Assembly (NCBI RefSeq): GCF_000620705.1
Contig: NZ_KK211169.1
Span: 124,001 to 188,000, forward strand
From: Nocardioides sp. URHA0020
Lineage (GTDB): Bacteria > Actinomycetota > Actinomycetes > Propionibacteriales > Nocardioidaceae
DNA: 64,000 bases
Reading direction: 5' to 3'
This document shows positions 24,412 to 33,340 of the stretch, piece by piece. The notes under the pieces were generated by a model. The model saw nothing but the letters and a program-made list of their open reading frames with translations, did no database searches and was not told the DNA's origin. A program made the translations under genes and the position numbers. The first letter of the stretch is position 1. Each line of letters begins with the position of its first letter.

Positions 24412-25338
24412 ATGCCCCCGCACTCGCCCCTGCCGCTGCGCCACGGCCTGGGCGCGGCCTGGGTGCGGACGCCGGACCGTGCCGAGCCGGCGCCGTGCTC
24501 GACGATGGGCGAGTGGCTCGAGCAGCGGCTCAGGCCCCGGGTCGACGTGGCCGCGCTGCTTGCCGAGGGTCGGTTCGTGTACGACGACCTCCGGCCCGTC
24601 CGCGACGACGATCCCTACCGTCCGCACACCTTCGTGTGGTTCCACCGCGACCTGCGTGACGAGCCGCAGGTGCCGGGCGCGCTGCCGGTCATCCACCGCG
24701 ACGAGCGACTCGTGGTCGTCGACAAGCCGGCCTTCCTGTCGTCCATCCCGCGTGGCGACCACGTCGTCCAGAGCGTCGTCGTCCGGCTGCGTGCGGAGCT
24801 CGGCCTGCCCGAGCTCTCGACGCTGCACCGGCTCGACCGCGTCACCTCCGGGGTCCTGATGCTCGCGACCGAGCAGCGCTGGCGGGCGCCGTACCAGCAG
24901 CTCTTCGAGCGCGGCGAGGTGCGCAAGACCTACCGGGCGCTGGCGTCGTACCGTGCCGATCTCGAGCTGCCGGTGACGGTGCGCAACCACATCGCCAAGG
25001 AGCGCGGGGCGTGGCGGGCCGAGGTGGTGCCGGGGGCGGCGGTCAACGCCGAGACCTGCGTCGACCTGGAGTCGCGCGACGGCGAGCTGGCCGTCTACCG
25101 GCTGTCGCCCCGCACCGGTCGCACCCACCAGCTGCGCCTGCACCTCTACGGCCTGGGCATCCCGATCGTCGACGACCCGCTCTACCCGGTCGTTCGCGAG
25201 ATCTCGATCGACGACTTCAGTCGCCCGCTGCAGCTGCTGGCCAGCGAGCTCGCCTTCACCGACCCGGTCGACGGGAGCGAGCGCCGCTTCGAGAGCGTCC
25301 GGCGGCTCCCGCTGAGGACGTCGGTGGACGCTGGTTGA
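24412..25338 (+). CDS. RluA-family pseudouridine synthase
   Basis: 308 residues. Converts a uridine in RNA to pseudouridine. The catalytic Asp lies in HRLDRVTSGVLML, the RluA signature, with supporting motifs VVDKPAFLSS and SPRTGRTHQLRLHLYGLG. An N-terminal extension of about 90 residues carries a divergent S4-like region. The last three codons and the stop (GCT GGT TGA) run into the palindromic repeat block, so the native C-terminus may have been altered by repeat insertion. The target RNA is not predictable. Confidence 0.9.
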   Translation: MPPHSPLPLRHGLGAAWVRTPDRAEPAPCSTMGEWLEQRLRPRVDVAALLAEGRFVYDDLRPVRDDDPYRPHTFVWFHRDLRDEPQVPGALPVIHRDERLVVVDKPAFLSSIPRGDHVVQSVVVRLRAELGLPELSTLHRLDRVTSGVLMLATEQRWRAPYQQLFERGEVRKTYRALASYRADLELPVTVRNHIAKERGAWRAEVVPGAAVNAETCVDLESRDGELAVYRLSPRTGRTHQLRLHLYGLGIPIVDDPLYPVVREISIDDFSRPLQLLASELAFTDPVDGSERRFESVRRLPLRTSVDAG

Positions 25339-25648
25339 GGTGTGAGCCGCGCTAGCGGCGAGCCTCGACACCATCGTGGGTCGGCCTGGGTGGTTTCGAG
25401 GCTCGGGCCTGGCGGCCCTCGCACCTCAACCACCGGTGGGTCTGTGTGTCGTGCGGTGACGGCGTTGGTTGAGGTGTGAGCCGCGCTAGCGGCGAGCCTC
25501 GAAACCATCGTGGGTCGGCTGGGGTGGTTTCGAGGCTCGGGCCTGGCGGCCCTCGCACCTCAACCACCGTGGTGCTCCGGGCCTGGCGGCCCTCGCGCCT
25601 CAACCACCGTGGTGCTCCGGGCCTGGCGGCCCTCGCACCTCAACCACC
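25333..25648. repeat. Block of palindromic intergenic repeats (two long, two short copies)
   Basis: This is the only stretch over 300 bp without a gene. Two copies of a roughly 102-bp unit (25333-25434 and 25467-25568) begin GGTTGAGGTGTGAG and end CTCGCACCTCAACCACC, so each is bounded by inverted GGTTGAGGTG/CACCTCAACC ends, with an inner GAGCCTCGA pairing with TTCGAGGCTC. Two tandem 40-bp units follow (25569-25608, 25609-25648) carrying only the right half (GGGCCTGGCGGCCCTCG onward). No open frame of note is seen. Confidence 0.85.
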
Positions 25649-25651
25649 GGG

Positions 25652-26212
25652 CTAGAGGGCCGGGCGAACGCGCTCGAGGGCTTGCTGGGTGAGGTCGCCG
25701 AGGCCGGCGAGGTCTCGGTCGGCGGGGCCCTCGGTCCAGACGGCGAGGGCCGCGAAGACGGCACCCGCCACCACCTCCGCGCGTACGGCGGCGTCGAGCG
25801 GCGACTCGCCGCGCTCGGTCAGGAGGGTCCGCAGCTCGGTGGCCATGGCGCCCTGGCGGTCGCGGAAGGTGCGCTCGATCCGGTCGGCGCTGAGCAGCTG
25901 GGTGCGCAGCCGCGCGATCTCCAGCATCAGCCGCGGGTCGGTCGGCGCCGAGGCGAGGGCGGCGAGCACGGAGCGGATCAGGTCCTCGTCGGCGGGTCGG
26001 TCGCGCATCGCCGTGCGGAACCAGGCCAGACGGCTGACGACGTCGCCGAAGAGGACCTCGTCCTTGGTGGCGAAGTGGCGGTAGAAGGTGCGCTCGGTGA
26101 CGCCCACCTCGGCCGCGATCGCGGCGACGCTGGCCGCCTCGAAGCCGTGCTCGACGTAGTGCCGCAGGGCGGCGTCACGCAGCGCGGCCCTGGTGCGATC
26201 CGCCTTCGTCAT
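25652..26212 (-). CDS. TetR-family transcriptional regulator
   Basis: 186 residues with the helix-turn-helix ASVAAIAAEVGVTERTFYRH and a downstream ligand domain. It is divergent from the DUF1214-SDR-SDR operon. A perfect inverted repeat lies between the two starts (26221-26238), so it probably represses both itself and that operon. The ligand is unknown; neighbouring SDRs suggest a hydrophobic alcohol or ketone. Confidence 0.9.
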   Translation of the reverse strand: MTKADRTRAALRDAALRHYVEHGFEAASVAAIAAEVGVTERTFYRHFATKDEVLFGDVVSRLAWFRTAMRDRPADEDLIRSVLAALASAPTDPRLMLEIARLRTQLLSADRIERTFRDRQGAMATELRTLLTERGESPLDAAVRAEVVAGAVFAALAVWTEGPADRDLAGLGDLTQQALERVRPAL

Positions 26213-26220
26213 GCTCTCAT

Positions 26221-26238
26221 AATGTCAGAACTGACATT
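26221..26238. promoter_or_regulatory. TetR operator between divergent genes
   Basis: AATGTCAG-AA-CTGACATT, a perfect 8-bp inverted repeat, 8 bp upstream of the TetR ATG and 26 bp upstream of the DUF1214 ATG. Confidence 0.7.
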
Positions 26239-26264
26239 CCGACTCGGCACCGCTGAGGAGAGCC

Positions 26265-27506
26265 ATGACCCACCCGGTCGCCACCGCCGAGCAGCACGCC
26301 CACGAGCTCGCCGCCCTCGAGCTGGTCGCGCACCCGACCGTGCGGACGGCGTACGGCGCCGTCGCCGAGACCTGGCTGGGTCGCGCCCGCGCGTCGGACG
26401 CGATGCGGGCGCGGTTCGACGCGGCGTACGAGGAGGTGATGTTCTCCGCGGCCGTGTGGTCGTCCAACCAGGACCCGCTGCGGCCGAAGGTCACCACGAT
26501 CACGCGGCTCGCGCACGAGGTCGACGGTCGCCGGATCCCCGGCAGCCGCTGGGGCATCGACAACCCGGACTCGGTCTACCGGGTCGTCCCGATCTCCGGC
26601 GACGAGCGCTACGAGATCCGCGGACGGGTCGGCGAGCACCGGATGACCGAGAACTACTTCACCCTCTGGGACGCCCACATGGGCACCGTCGACGTGCTCG
26701 ACGGTCGCCGGATGCACGTCGAGGACGACGGGTCGTTCCTGATCACCGTCGACCCCGCCCCCGCAGGCGGTCGGCCCAACCACGTCCGCTCCACGTCGCA
26801 GGCGCACGAGCTCTACGTCCGCGACGTGCTGCTCGACTGGGGCCGCGACGACCCGAACGCGTTCACCGTCGAGCGGCTCGGTGGCCGACCCGCCCGGCCG
26901 GCCGCCACGCTCGACGAGCAGGCCGAGGCGACGGCGCGGATGATGGCCCACTTCGCGAGCTTCACCGGCAAGCTCAGCCACGGCATGTACAAGGCGCCGG
27001 AGAACCACTTCTCGCTCGCCTGGACCGCCGACCACACCGGCGCGATGCGCAACCAGGTGTACGTCGCGGGGCGGTTCGTGCTCGCGCCGGACGAGGCGTT
27101 CGTGGTCGACGTGAGCGACGGGGGAGCGGAGTACTTCACCGTCCCGCTCTCCAACATCTGGGGCACGACGCTCGACGTGCTCGACCGGACCGGCAGCCTC
27201 AACAAGGCCCAGTCGCTCGCCAACGCGGACGGCACCTACACCTACGTGATCGCCGCCCAGGACCCCGGCGTGCACAACTGGATCGACACCGACGGACTGC
27301 TCGAGGGGATTCTCACGCTGCGGATGGCGGAGTTCCCCGACGGCGGCGCGCGACCCGACCTGTCCGCGCGCGGGCGGGTGGTCCGGCTCGATCGGCTGGA
27401 CGCAGAGCTGCCGGACGCACCGCGGCTCGACGCCGCCGGGCGCGCCGCCCAGCTCGCCGCCCGGCGTACGGCGTACCTGCGCCGCCTCCCGGAGGTGACG
27501 GCATGA
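26265..27506 (+). CDS. DUF1214 domain protein
   Basis: 413 residues, cytoplasmic, no signal peptide. The C-terminal half resembles DUF1214 proteins: NHFSLAWTADHTGAM, PLSNIWGTTLDV and SLNKAQSLANADGTYTYV, ending with VHNWIDTDGL. The biochemical function of the domain is not established; it is common next to lipid- and steroid-metabolism genes in actinobacteria. A GAGGAG ribosome site lies upstream of ATG 26265. The stop overlaps the next SDR ATG. Confidence 0.75.
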   Translation: MTHPVATAEQHAHELAALELVAHPTVRTAYGAVAETWLGRARASDAMRARFDAAYEEVMFSAAVWSSNQDPLRPKVTTITRLAHEVDGRRIPGSRWGIDNPDSVYRVVPISGDERYEIRGRVGEHRMTENYFTLWDAHMGTVDVLDGRRMHVEDDGSFLITVDPAPAGGRPNHVRSTSQAHELYVRDVLLDWGRDDPNAFTVERLGGRPARPAATLDEQAEATARMMAHFASFTGKLSHGMYKAPENHFSLAWTADHTGAMRNQVYVAGRFVLAPDEAFVVDVSDGGAEYFTVPLSNIWGTTLDVLDRTGSLNKAQSLANADGTYTYVIAAQDPGVHNWIDTDGLLEGILTLRMAEFPDGGARPDLSARGRVVRLDRLDAELPDAPRLDAAGRAAQLAARRTAYLRRLPEVTA

Positions 27507-28342
27507 GCCGCTGGCTGATCACGGGGTGCTCGACCGGCATCGGCCGGGAGATCGCCCGCGCGGCGCTCGGCGACGGGCACCAGGTCGTCGTCACCGCCCG
27601 CAGGGTCGCGGACGTCGAGGACCTCGTGGAGACGTACGGCGACGCGGCGCTCGCCGTACCTCTCGACGTCACCGACCGCGCGCAGATCGACGCTGCCGTG
27701 GCCGCCGCGGGCGCGGCCTTCGGCGGCATCGACGTCCTGGTCAACAACGCCGGCTACGGCTACCTCTCGGCCGTGGAGGAGGGCGACGACGCCGACGTAC
27801 GACGGCTCTTCGACACCAACTACTTCGGGGTCGTGGACACGCTCAAGGCCGTCCTGCCCGGCATGCGCGCGCAGGGCAGCGGCCACGTCATCAACATCTC
27901 CTCGATGACGGGCCTCGTCGCCAACCCGCCCAACGCCTACTACAGCTCGACCAAGTTCGCGCTCGAGGCGCTCACCGAGGCGCTGGCCAAGGAGGTCGGC
28001 CCGCTCGGCATCAGGGTCACCGCCATCGAGCCGGGCGCCTTCCGCACCGACTGGGCCAAGCGCTCGATGCACGAGGCGGCGGCTCCCATCGAGGCGTACG
28101 CCGCCGACGTCGGCGCCCGCAAGGAGCTGATCAGGGCGTTCGCCGACCACCTGCCCGGCGATCCGCGCAAGGTGGGCGCCGCGGTCGTGATGGTCGCCGG
28201 TCTCGAGGAGCCACCGCTCCGGCTGCTGCTGGGCAAGGACGTGCTCGCGGCGGTGCGCGCCAAGCTCGCCGAGACGGCGGCGTCCATCGACGCGTGGGAG
28301 CACGTCACCATCGACACCGACCTCCCGCCGGACCACCGATGA
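27503..28342 (+). CDS. SDR-family oxidoreductase
   Basis: 279 residues. Cofactor loop TGCSTGIG near residue 8, NNAG in strand 4, a catalytic Ser in NISSMTG and YYSSTK with Tyr and Lys; IEPGAFRTDW is typical of the classical 'oxidoreductase-like' SDR group. ATG 27503 overlaps the previous stop by 4 bp and its own stop overlaps the next ATG. Second gene of the TetR-controlled operon; it likely acts in the same pathway as the third gene. Confidence 0.87.
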   Translation: MSRWLITGCSTGIGREIARAALGDGHQVVVTARRVADVEDLVETYGDAALAVPLDVTDRAQIDAAVAAAGAAFGGIDVLVNNAGYGYLSAVEEGDDADVRRLFDTNYFGVVDTLKAVLPGMRAQGSGHVINISSMTGLVANPPNAYYSSTKFALEALTEALAKEVGPLGIRVTAIEPGAFRTDWAKRSMHEAAAPIEAYAADVGARKELIRAFADHLPGDPRKVGAAVVMVAGLEEPPLRLLLGKDVLAAVRAKLAETAASIDAWEHVTIDTDLPPDHR

Positions 28343-29268
28343 CCACGCCGACCGCGCGGCTCCCCACCGCCGCCGAGGTCCTCGTCGGCATCGATCTCTC
28401 GGGCCGGACCGCCCTGGTGACCGGCGGCTACTCCGGCATCGGCGTCGAGGTGGTCCGCGCCCTCGCCGGCGCCGGCGCCCAGGTGCTCGCCCCGGCCCGG
28501 CGCCCGGACAAGGCCGAGCGCGTCCTGGCCGGCATCGCCGGTGTCGAGGTCGGTGCGCTGGACCTGGCCGACCAGGCCAGCGTCGCGGCGTACGCCGACA
28601 GCGTGGCCGGCCGCCGCCTCGACCTGGTCATCAACAACGCCGGGATCATGGCCTGCCCCGAGACCCGGGTCGGCGACGGGTGGGAGCTGCAGCTCGCCAC
28701 CAACCACCTCGGCCACTACGCGCTCGTCAACCGGCTCTGGCCGGCGATCGGCGAGGGCGCCCGCGTGGTGAGCGTGTCGTCGACCGGGCACCACCTCTCG
28801 GACATCCGGTGGGACGACCCGTGGTTCGCGGAGGGCTACGACAAGTGGCTCGCCTACGGGCAGTCCAAGACCGCCAACGTGCTCTTCGCCGTCCACCTCG
28901 ACGAGCTCGCCCAGCAGCACGGCGTGCGCGCCTTCTCCCTGCACCCCGGGGCCATCCTGACCCCGCTCGGGCGGCACCTCCAGGCCGAGGACCTCGACGC
29001 CGTGATGACCCTCGACGATGACGGCAACCCGGTGCTGCCCGACTTCCGCTCGCCCGAGCAGGGTGCGGCGACCGCGGTCTGGGCGGCGACGTCGTCCGAG
29101 CTCGACGGACGTGGTGGGGACTACCTCGAGGACTGCGCCGTCGCGGACGTCGTGCCGGACGGACCGCAGACCACCAGCGGCGTACGCGCCTATGCCCTCG
29201 ACCGCGACGCGGCCGCGCGGCTGTGGACCTGGTCCGCCGACGCGACCGGGGTCGACGCCTTCCGGTGA
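28339..29268 (+). CDS. SDR-family oxidoreductase (retinol-dehydrogenase-like)
   Basis: 309 residues. Cofactor loop TGGYSGIG near residue 34, NNAGIMACPE, a SVSSTGH serine segment and YGQSK with catalytic Tyr and Lys. The extended C-terminal part and the NHLGHYAL motif resemble retinol-dehydrogenase/WW-oxidoreductase-like SDRs. ATG 28339 overlaps the preceding stop (ATGA). Third and last gene of the operon. Having two SDRs of different subtype in one operon suggests sequential oxidation of a lipophilic alcohol; inference. Confidence 0.87.
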   Translation: MTTPTARLPTAAEVLVGIDLSGRTALVTGGYSGIGVEVVRALAGAGAQVLAPARRPDKAERVLAGIAGVEVGALDLADQASVAAYADSVAGRRLDLVINNAGIMACPETRVGDGWELQLATNHLGHYALVNRLWPAIGEGARVVSVSSTGHHLSDIRWDDPWFAEGYDKWLAYGQSKTANVLFAVHLDELAQQHGVRAFSLHPGAILTPLGRHLQAEDLDAVMTLDDDGNPVLPDFRSPEQGAATAVWAATSSELDGRGGDYLEDCAVADVVPDGPQTTSGVRAYALDRDAAARLWTWSADATGVDAFR

Positions 29269-29352
29269 CCGGGGCGGTGTCGGGCTGGCCCGACCAGGGC
29301 TGTCGGGCTGGCAGGATCGTGCACCGACGCCGAGACTCCTAGCGTCGACGCC

Positions 29353-30651
29353 ATGACGGAGACCGTGACCATGCCCCTCGCGACGCCCGCCGACGCGCCG
29401 GCGCCCACCCGCCCGCGCGGCGTGCGCCGGGTGCTGCTGGAGAGTGCCTACAGCCTGTCGGCCTTCCCCATCGCCCTGGTGGCGTTCGTCGTGGTGGTCA
29501 CCGCCCTGACGGTGGGGCTGGCACTGGCGATCTTCATCGGGGGCATCCTGCTGGTCTCGGGCGGCGTCATCGTCGCGCGCGGCTTCGCCCGCCTCGAGCG
29601 GATCCGGCTGCGGGGGATGCTCGGCCGGGAGGCGCCCACCCCGCGCTACGTCGCCGCACCCGCGGGCGCCGGCTTCTGGCGCCGGTCGCTGACGCCGCTC
29701 AAGGACGCCCAGTCCTGGCTCGACGTGGTGTGGTCGCTGGTCGGGCTGGTGACCGGGACGCTGGCGTTCGCGGTGGCCCTGATCTGGTGGACGGCCACGG
29801 CGACCGGGCTCACCTACTGGTTCTGGCAGCACTGGATCCCCGAGGGTGACGAGTCCGGGCTCGCGGACCTGGTCGGGCTCGGCGAGGGCCGGACGACGGA
29901 GAGCCTGCTCAACCTCGGCCTCGGCGTCGTCCTGCTGCTGACCCTGCCGTGGGCGGTGCGGCTGGTGACGGTGGTGCACGCCAGCCTGGCGTGGGTGCTG
30001 CTCAGCAGCCGCGCCGAGCTGCAGCACGAGGTCGCCCGCGTCGAGGGCGGCCGCGACGCGGCCCGGGTCGCCGAGGCCGAGTCGATGCGCCGGCTCGAGC
30101 GCGACATCCACGACGGACCGCAGCAGCGGCTGGTCCGGCTGACGATGGACCTCGGCCGGGCGAAGCGCCAGGTCGCCGACGACCCCGCACAGGCCGCGGT
30201 GACCATCGACGGGGCCCTGGCCCAGGCCCGCGAGACCGTCGCCGAGCTCCGGTCGCTGAGCCGGGGGATCGCCCCGCCGCTGCTGGTCGACCGCGGCCTG
30301 GCCGCGGCGCTCGAGGAGATGCTCACCCAGAGCGTGGTCCCGGTCGAGTCGCGCATCGACGTACCCGCCCAGCTCCCGCCGCACGTCGAGACGGCCGTCT
30401 ACTTCGTGGCCGCCGAGGCGCTCACCAACGTCGCCAAGCACAGCGGTGCCGCGACGGCGACGGTGTCCGTCGTCGCGTCCGCGGCCGAGGTCGAGGTGCG
30501 CGTCGAGGACGACGGCGTCGGCGGCGCCCACCCGTCGAAGGGTCTCGGGCTGGCCGGCCTGCGCCAGCGGCTCGCGGCCGTCGACGGCACCCTCGACGTC
30601 GCCTCCCCGGAGCAGGTCGGCACGACGCTCGTCGCGAGGATCCCGCGGTGA
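29353..30651 (+). CDS. Sensor histidine kinase (HisKA_3 type)
   Basis: 432 residues. Several membrane helices lie between about 35 and 215, forming a sensor module with short loops. The dimerisation helix holds His253 in ERDIHDGPQQRL, followed by a HATPase domain with NVAKHS and DDGVGG. NarL-type partner regulator follows with a GTGA overlap. No separate extracellular sensor domain is seen, so it probably senses a membrane or intracellular signal, as in LiaS/DesK-like kinases. Confidence 0.9.
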   Translation: MTETVTMPLATPADAPAPTRPRGVRRVLLESAYSLSAFPIALVAFVVVVTALTVGLALAIFIGGILLVSGGVIVARGFARLERIRLRGMLGREAPTPRYVAAPAGAGFWRRSLTPLKDAQSWLDVVWSLVGLVTGTLAFAVALIWWTATATGLTYWFWQHWIPEGDESGLADLVGLGEGRTTESLLNLGLGVVLLLTLPWAVRLVTVVHASLAWVLLSSRAELQHEVARVEGGRDAARVAEAESMRRLERDIHDGPQQRLVRLTMDLGRAKRQVADDPAQAAVTIDGALAQARETVAELRSLSRGIAPPLLVDRGLAAALEEMLTQSVVPVESRIDVPAQLPPHVETAVYFVAAEALTNVAKHSGAATATVSVVASAAEVEVRVEDDGVGGAHPSKGLGLAGLRQRLAAVDGTLDVASPEQVGTTLVARIPR

Positions 30652-31289
30652 GGGTGGTCGTCGCCGACGACTCCCTGCTGCTGCGGGAGGGGCTCCAGCT
30701 GCTGCTCGTCGAGGCCGGCCACGACGTGGTCGGCTCGGTGGGCGACGGCCCGTCCTTCGTCGCGGCGATGCTCGAGCAGCGCCCGGACCTGGGGATCGTG
30801 GACGTCCGGATGCCGCCCAGCCACACCGACGAGGGCCTGCGGGCCGCGGTCGACGTACGACGTGCGTGGCCGGAGGCCCGGCTGATGGTGCTGTCGCAGT
30901 ACGTCGAGGTGTCGTACGCCGAGGACCTGCTCGCCGCCGGCGACGGCGGGATCGGCTACCTGCTCAAGGACCGGGTCAGCGACCTCGACGACTTCCTCGG
31001 CGCCGTGCAGGCGGTCGCCGCCGGCGGCACCGTGCTCGACCCGATGGTCGTGCGCCAGCTGATGGGCCGCAACCGCGACCCGCTCGCCGACCTCACGCCG
31101 CGCGAGCGCGAGGTGCTCTCGCTGATGGCGGAGGGCCGCTCGAACGCGGCGATCGCCGAGGCGCTCTCGGTCTCGCTCGGCGGCGTCGAGAAGCACACCC
31201 AGCGGATCTTCGCGAAGCTCGGGCTGCTGCCCGACGACGATGCCGCGCACCGACGGGTGGTGGCCGTGCTGCGCTTCCTGCGCTCCTAG
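30648..31289 (+). CDS. NarL/LuxR-family response regulator
   Basis: 213 residues. The receiver domain has an acidic pair near residue 7, the phosphoacceptor Asp52 (GIVDVRMPP) and a conserved Lys in LLKDRV. The C-terminal LuxR helix-turn-helix runs LTPREREVLSLMAEG to GGVEKHTQRIFAKLG. The GTG start overlaps the kinase stop, so it is the cognate regulator. It ends convergently with the Gfo/Idh/MocA gene in a shared CTAG. Target genes unknown. Confidence 0.92.
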   Translation: MRVVVADDSLLLREGLQLLLVEAGHDVVGSVGDGPSFVAAMLEQRPDLGIVDVRMPPSHTDEGLRAAVDVRRAWPEARLMVLSQYVEVSYAEDLLAAGDGGIGYLLKDRVSDLDDFLGAVQAVAAGGTVLDPMVVRQLMGRNRDPLADLTPREREVLSLMAEGRSNAAIAEALSVSLGGVEKHTQRIFAKLGLLPDDDAAHRRVVAVLRFLRS

Positions 31290-32353
31290 CCCGGGAAGGT
31301 GACGCCGACCTGGCGGCGCACGTCGTCCATCTGGCGCAGCAGCGTGAGCGTCTGCGCGTGCGGCACCAGCGGGCTCTCGCGCAGGCCGGCCCGCAGGCAG
31401 CGCTCCACCTCGGCGATCTCGTTGCCGTAGCCCTGGCCGATCACCGGCTCCTCGCCCACGACCTCGACCGGCGCGCCGGGCTCGACGGCCCAGCTGCCGG
31501 CGCCCTCGACGTACGGCGTGAAGACGGCCTTGGTGGGGTGGTGGAAGTCGTCGAGCTCGATCCGACCACGGTCCGTGGCGATCTCCGCGCGACGCGAGGA
31601 GTACGACGTCATCGACGCGGTCATCGTCGCCAGCGCACCCCCGGGGTAACGGCCGGCGACCGCGACGTCGAGGTCGATCCCGCGCGTCGACAGGTCGGCG
31701 GTGGCGAGCAGCTGGTCGGCCTCGCCGAGCAGCAGGTGCGCGACGGTGAGCGGGTAGATGCCCATGTCGAGGAGCGCGGAGGCGCCCAGGGCGGGGTCGA
31801 GCATCCGGTCGTCGGGGTCGGCGTCGACGCGGAAGCCGAGCTCGGCGTGCAGGTGCCGCGGCCGCCCGAACTCGCCGGCCGCCAGCCGGGTGCGCAGCTC
31901 ACGGATCACCGGGTGGCAGGCGGTCCACATCGCCTCCATCAGGAAGCAGTCGTGCACGCCGGCGAGCCGCACCATCTCCTCGGCGTCGGCGGTGTCCAGG
32001 GTGAGCGGCTTCTCGCACAGCACGTGCTTGCCCGCCTCGAAGCACAGCCGGGCGTTGTCGAGGTGGAAGGCGTGCGGCGTCGCGACGTAGATGACGTCGA
32101 CGTCGGGGTCCGCGACCAGCTCCTCGTAGGAGCCGTACGCCGCCGGCGTCCCCTCCCCGGCGTACTCCCGGGCGAAGGCCTGCGCGCTCTCCAGCCGCCG
32201 CGACCCGACCGCCGCGAGGCGGCTGCCGGGCACCTTCGCGAGGTCGCGGGCGAAGGTCTGGGCGATCTTGCCGGTGGCGAGGATGCCCCACCCGATGCTG
32301 CTGGACTCGCTGCTGGACTCGCCGGGGAGGTCGCTGCCGATGTCTGCTGCCAT
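31286..32353 (-). CDS. Gfo/Idh/MocA-family oxidoreductase
   Basis: 355 residues. N-terminal Rossmann domain with GWGILATGKIAQTFA, then CEKPLTLD with the catalytic Lys; the C-terminal alpha/beta domain follows. Such enzymes oxidise sugars, inositol or related polyols with NAD(P). A stretch of Ser and Glu (ESSSESSS) precedes the Rossmann strand, so the real start may be a few codons downstream of ATG 32353. It stands alone. Confidence 0.86.
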   Translation of the reverse strand: MAADIGSDLPGESSSESSSIGWGILATGKIAQTFARDLAKVPGSRLAAVGSRRLESAQAFAREYAGEGTPAAYGSYEELVADPDVDVIYVATPHAFHLDNARLCFEAGKHVLCEKPLTLDTADAEEMVRLAGVHDCFLMEAMWTACHPVIRELRTRLAAGEFGRPRHLHAELGFRVDADPDDRMLDPALGASALLDMGIYPLTVAHLLLGEADQLLATADLSTRGIDLDVAVAGRYPGGALATMTASMTSYSSRRAEIATDRGRIELDDFHHPTKAVFTPYVEGAGSWAVEPGAPVEVVGEEPVIGQGYGNEIAEVERCLRAGLRESPLVPHAQTLTLLRQMDDVRRQVGVTFPG

Positions 32354-32470
32354 GACGCGGAGAGTAGCCGGAGATCAGGCGCCCGCGACTCGCCGCCGGA
32401 CGAATCACATCGTTGTGGTTCGCTCGCCCTATAGTGATCGTGACCAGCACTGTCGACCCCGAGGAGCACC

Positions 32471-32767
32471 ATGGACGCCGCGAACGCGCTCCACGGCGAC
32501 GCGGGCAACGCCGCGCCCGCCCTGAGCGCCCGTGACGCCGAGATCCTCGAGTTCGAGCGGCAGTGGTGGAAGTACGCCGGCGCCAAGGAGACCGCGGTGC
32601 GCGAGAAGTTCGACATGTCCTCGACGCGCTACTACCAGGTCCTCAACGCCCTCATCGACCGTCCCGAGGCGCTCGAGGCGGACCCGCTGCTGGTCCGCCG
32701 GCTGCGTCGGCTCCGGGCCGCCCGCCAGCGGCAGCGCTCCGCGCGCCGCCTCGGCTTCGAGGTCTGA
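32471..32767 (+). CDS. DUF3263 protein
   Basis: 98-residue protein typical of actinobacteria. DUF3263 core: LSARDAEILEFERQWWKYAG followed by STRYYQVLNALIDRPEAL, a helix-turn-helix-like helical unit. The C-terminus is strongly basic. A TATAGT hexamer at 32430-32435 may be the -10 element. The LytR_C gene follows 3 bp after the stop and is probably co-transcribed. The biochemical role is unknown. Confidence 0.9.
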   Translation: MDAANALHGDAGNAAPALSARDAEILEFERQWWKYAGAKETAVREKFDMSSTRYYQVLNALIDRPEALEADPLLVRRLRRLRAARQRQRSARRLGFEV

Positions 32768-32770
32768 GCG

Positions 32771-33277
32771 GTGGCCCGGATGCATGGAACGCGTGGTCAG
32801 CGGGGTGCGGTCTTCCCGTCCCCGGTCGTGATCCTCAGCGTGCTCGCCGTCGCGATGGCCGGCATCGCCTACGTCGTGACCCAGGACAGCGAGCCGACCG
32901 AGCGTGAGGTCACGACGGTCGTCAAGCAGCAGCCGAAGGAGTCGCCCGCGCCGTCGTACACCGCGAGCGCCACGGCGAAGCCGAAGCCCAAGCCGCGCGT
33001 GCACCGCGGCAAGGTCTACGTCGAGGTCTACAACAACTCCGGCATCACCGGGCTCGCCGGCACGGTCGCCGACCGGGCCACCGACATCGGCTGGAAGGTC
33101 GTCGGGTCGGACAACTGGTACGGAACCATCCCCGCGACGACCGTCTACTACCCGAAGCGGCTCAAGCGCGAGGCCAAGACGCTGGCGCTCGACCTGGGCA
33201 TCCGCCGTACGGCGCCCGCCGTCGACCCGATGCGCCAGGACCGGCTCACCCTGATCCTCACCGACCCCCTGGACTGA
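32771..33277 (+). CDS. LytR C-terminal domain membrane protein
   Basis: 168 residues. One N-terminal membrane helix (VVILSVLAVAMAGIAYVV), a Pro/Lys/Ala linker and a LytR_C domain (VYVEVYNNSGITGLAGTVAD onward, ending LTLILTDPLD). Proteins with this domain act outside the membrane, in or near the cell wall, usually without the LCP catalytic domain. GTG 32771 is the start by conservation. It follows DUF3263, a pairing that recurs in actinobacteria by general knowledge of the group. Confidence 0.87.
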   Translation: MARMHGTRGQRGAVFPSPVVILSVLAVAMAGIAYVVTQDSEPTEREVTTVVKQQPKESPAPSYTASATAKPKPKPRVHRGKVYVEVYNNSGITGLAGTVADRATDIGWKVVGSDNWYGTIPATTVYYPKRLKREAKTLALDLGIRRTAPAVDPMRQDRLTLILTDPLD

Positions 33278-33340
33278 GCGGTTCGCCACATTTCGGCTCC
33301 CGGCATCCCGGGGTCGGCGCTCGGATGATTGGGTGGACTC

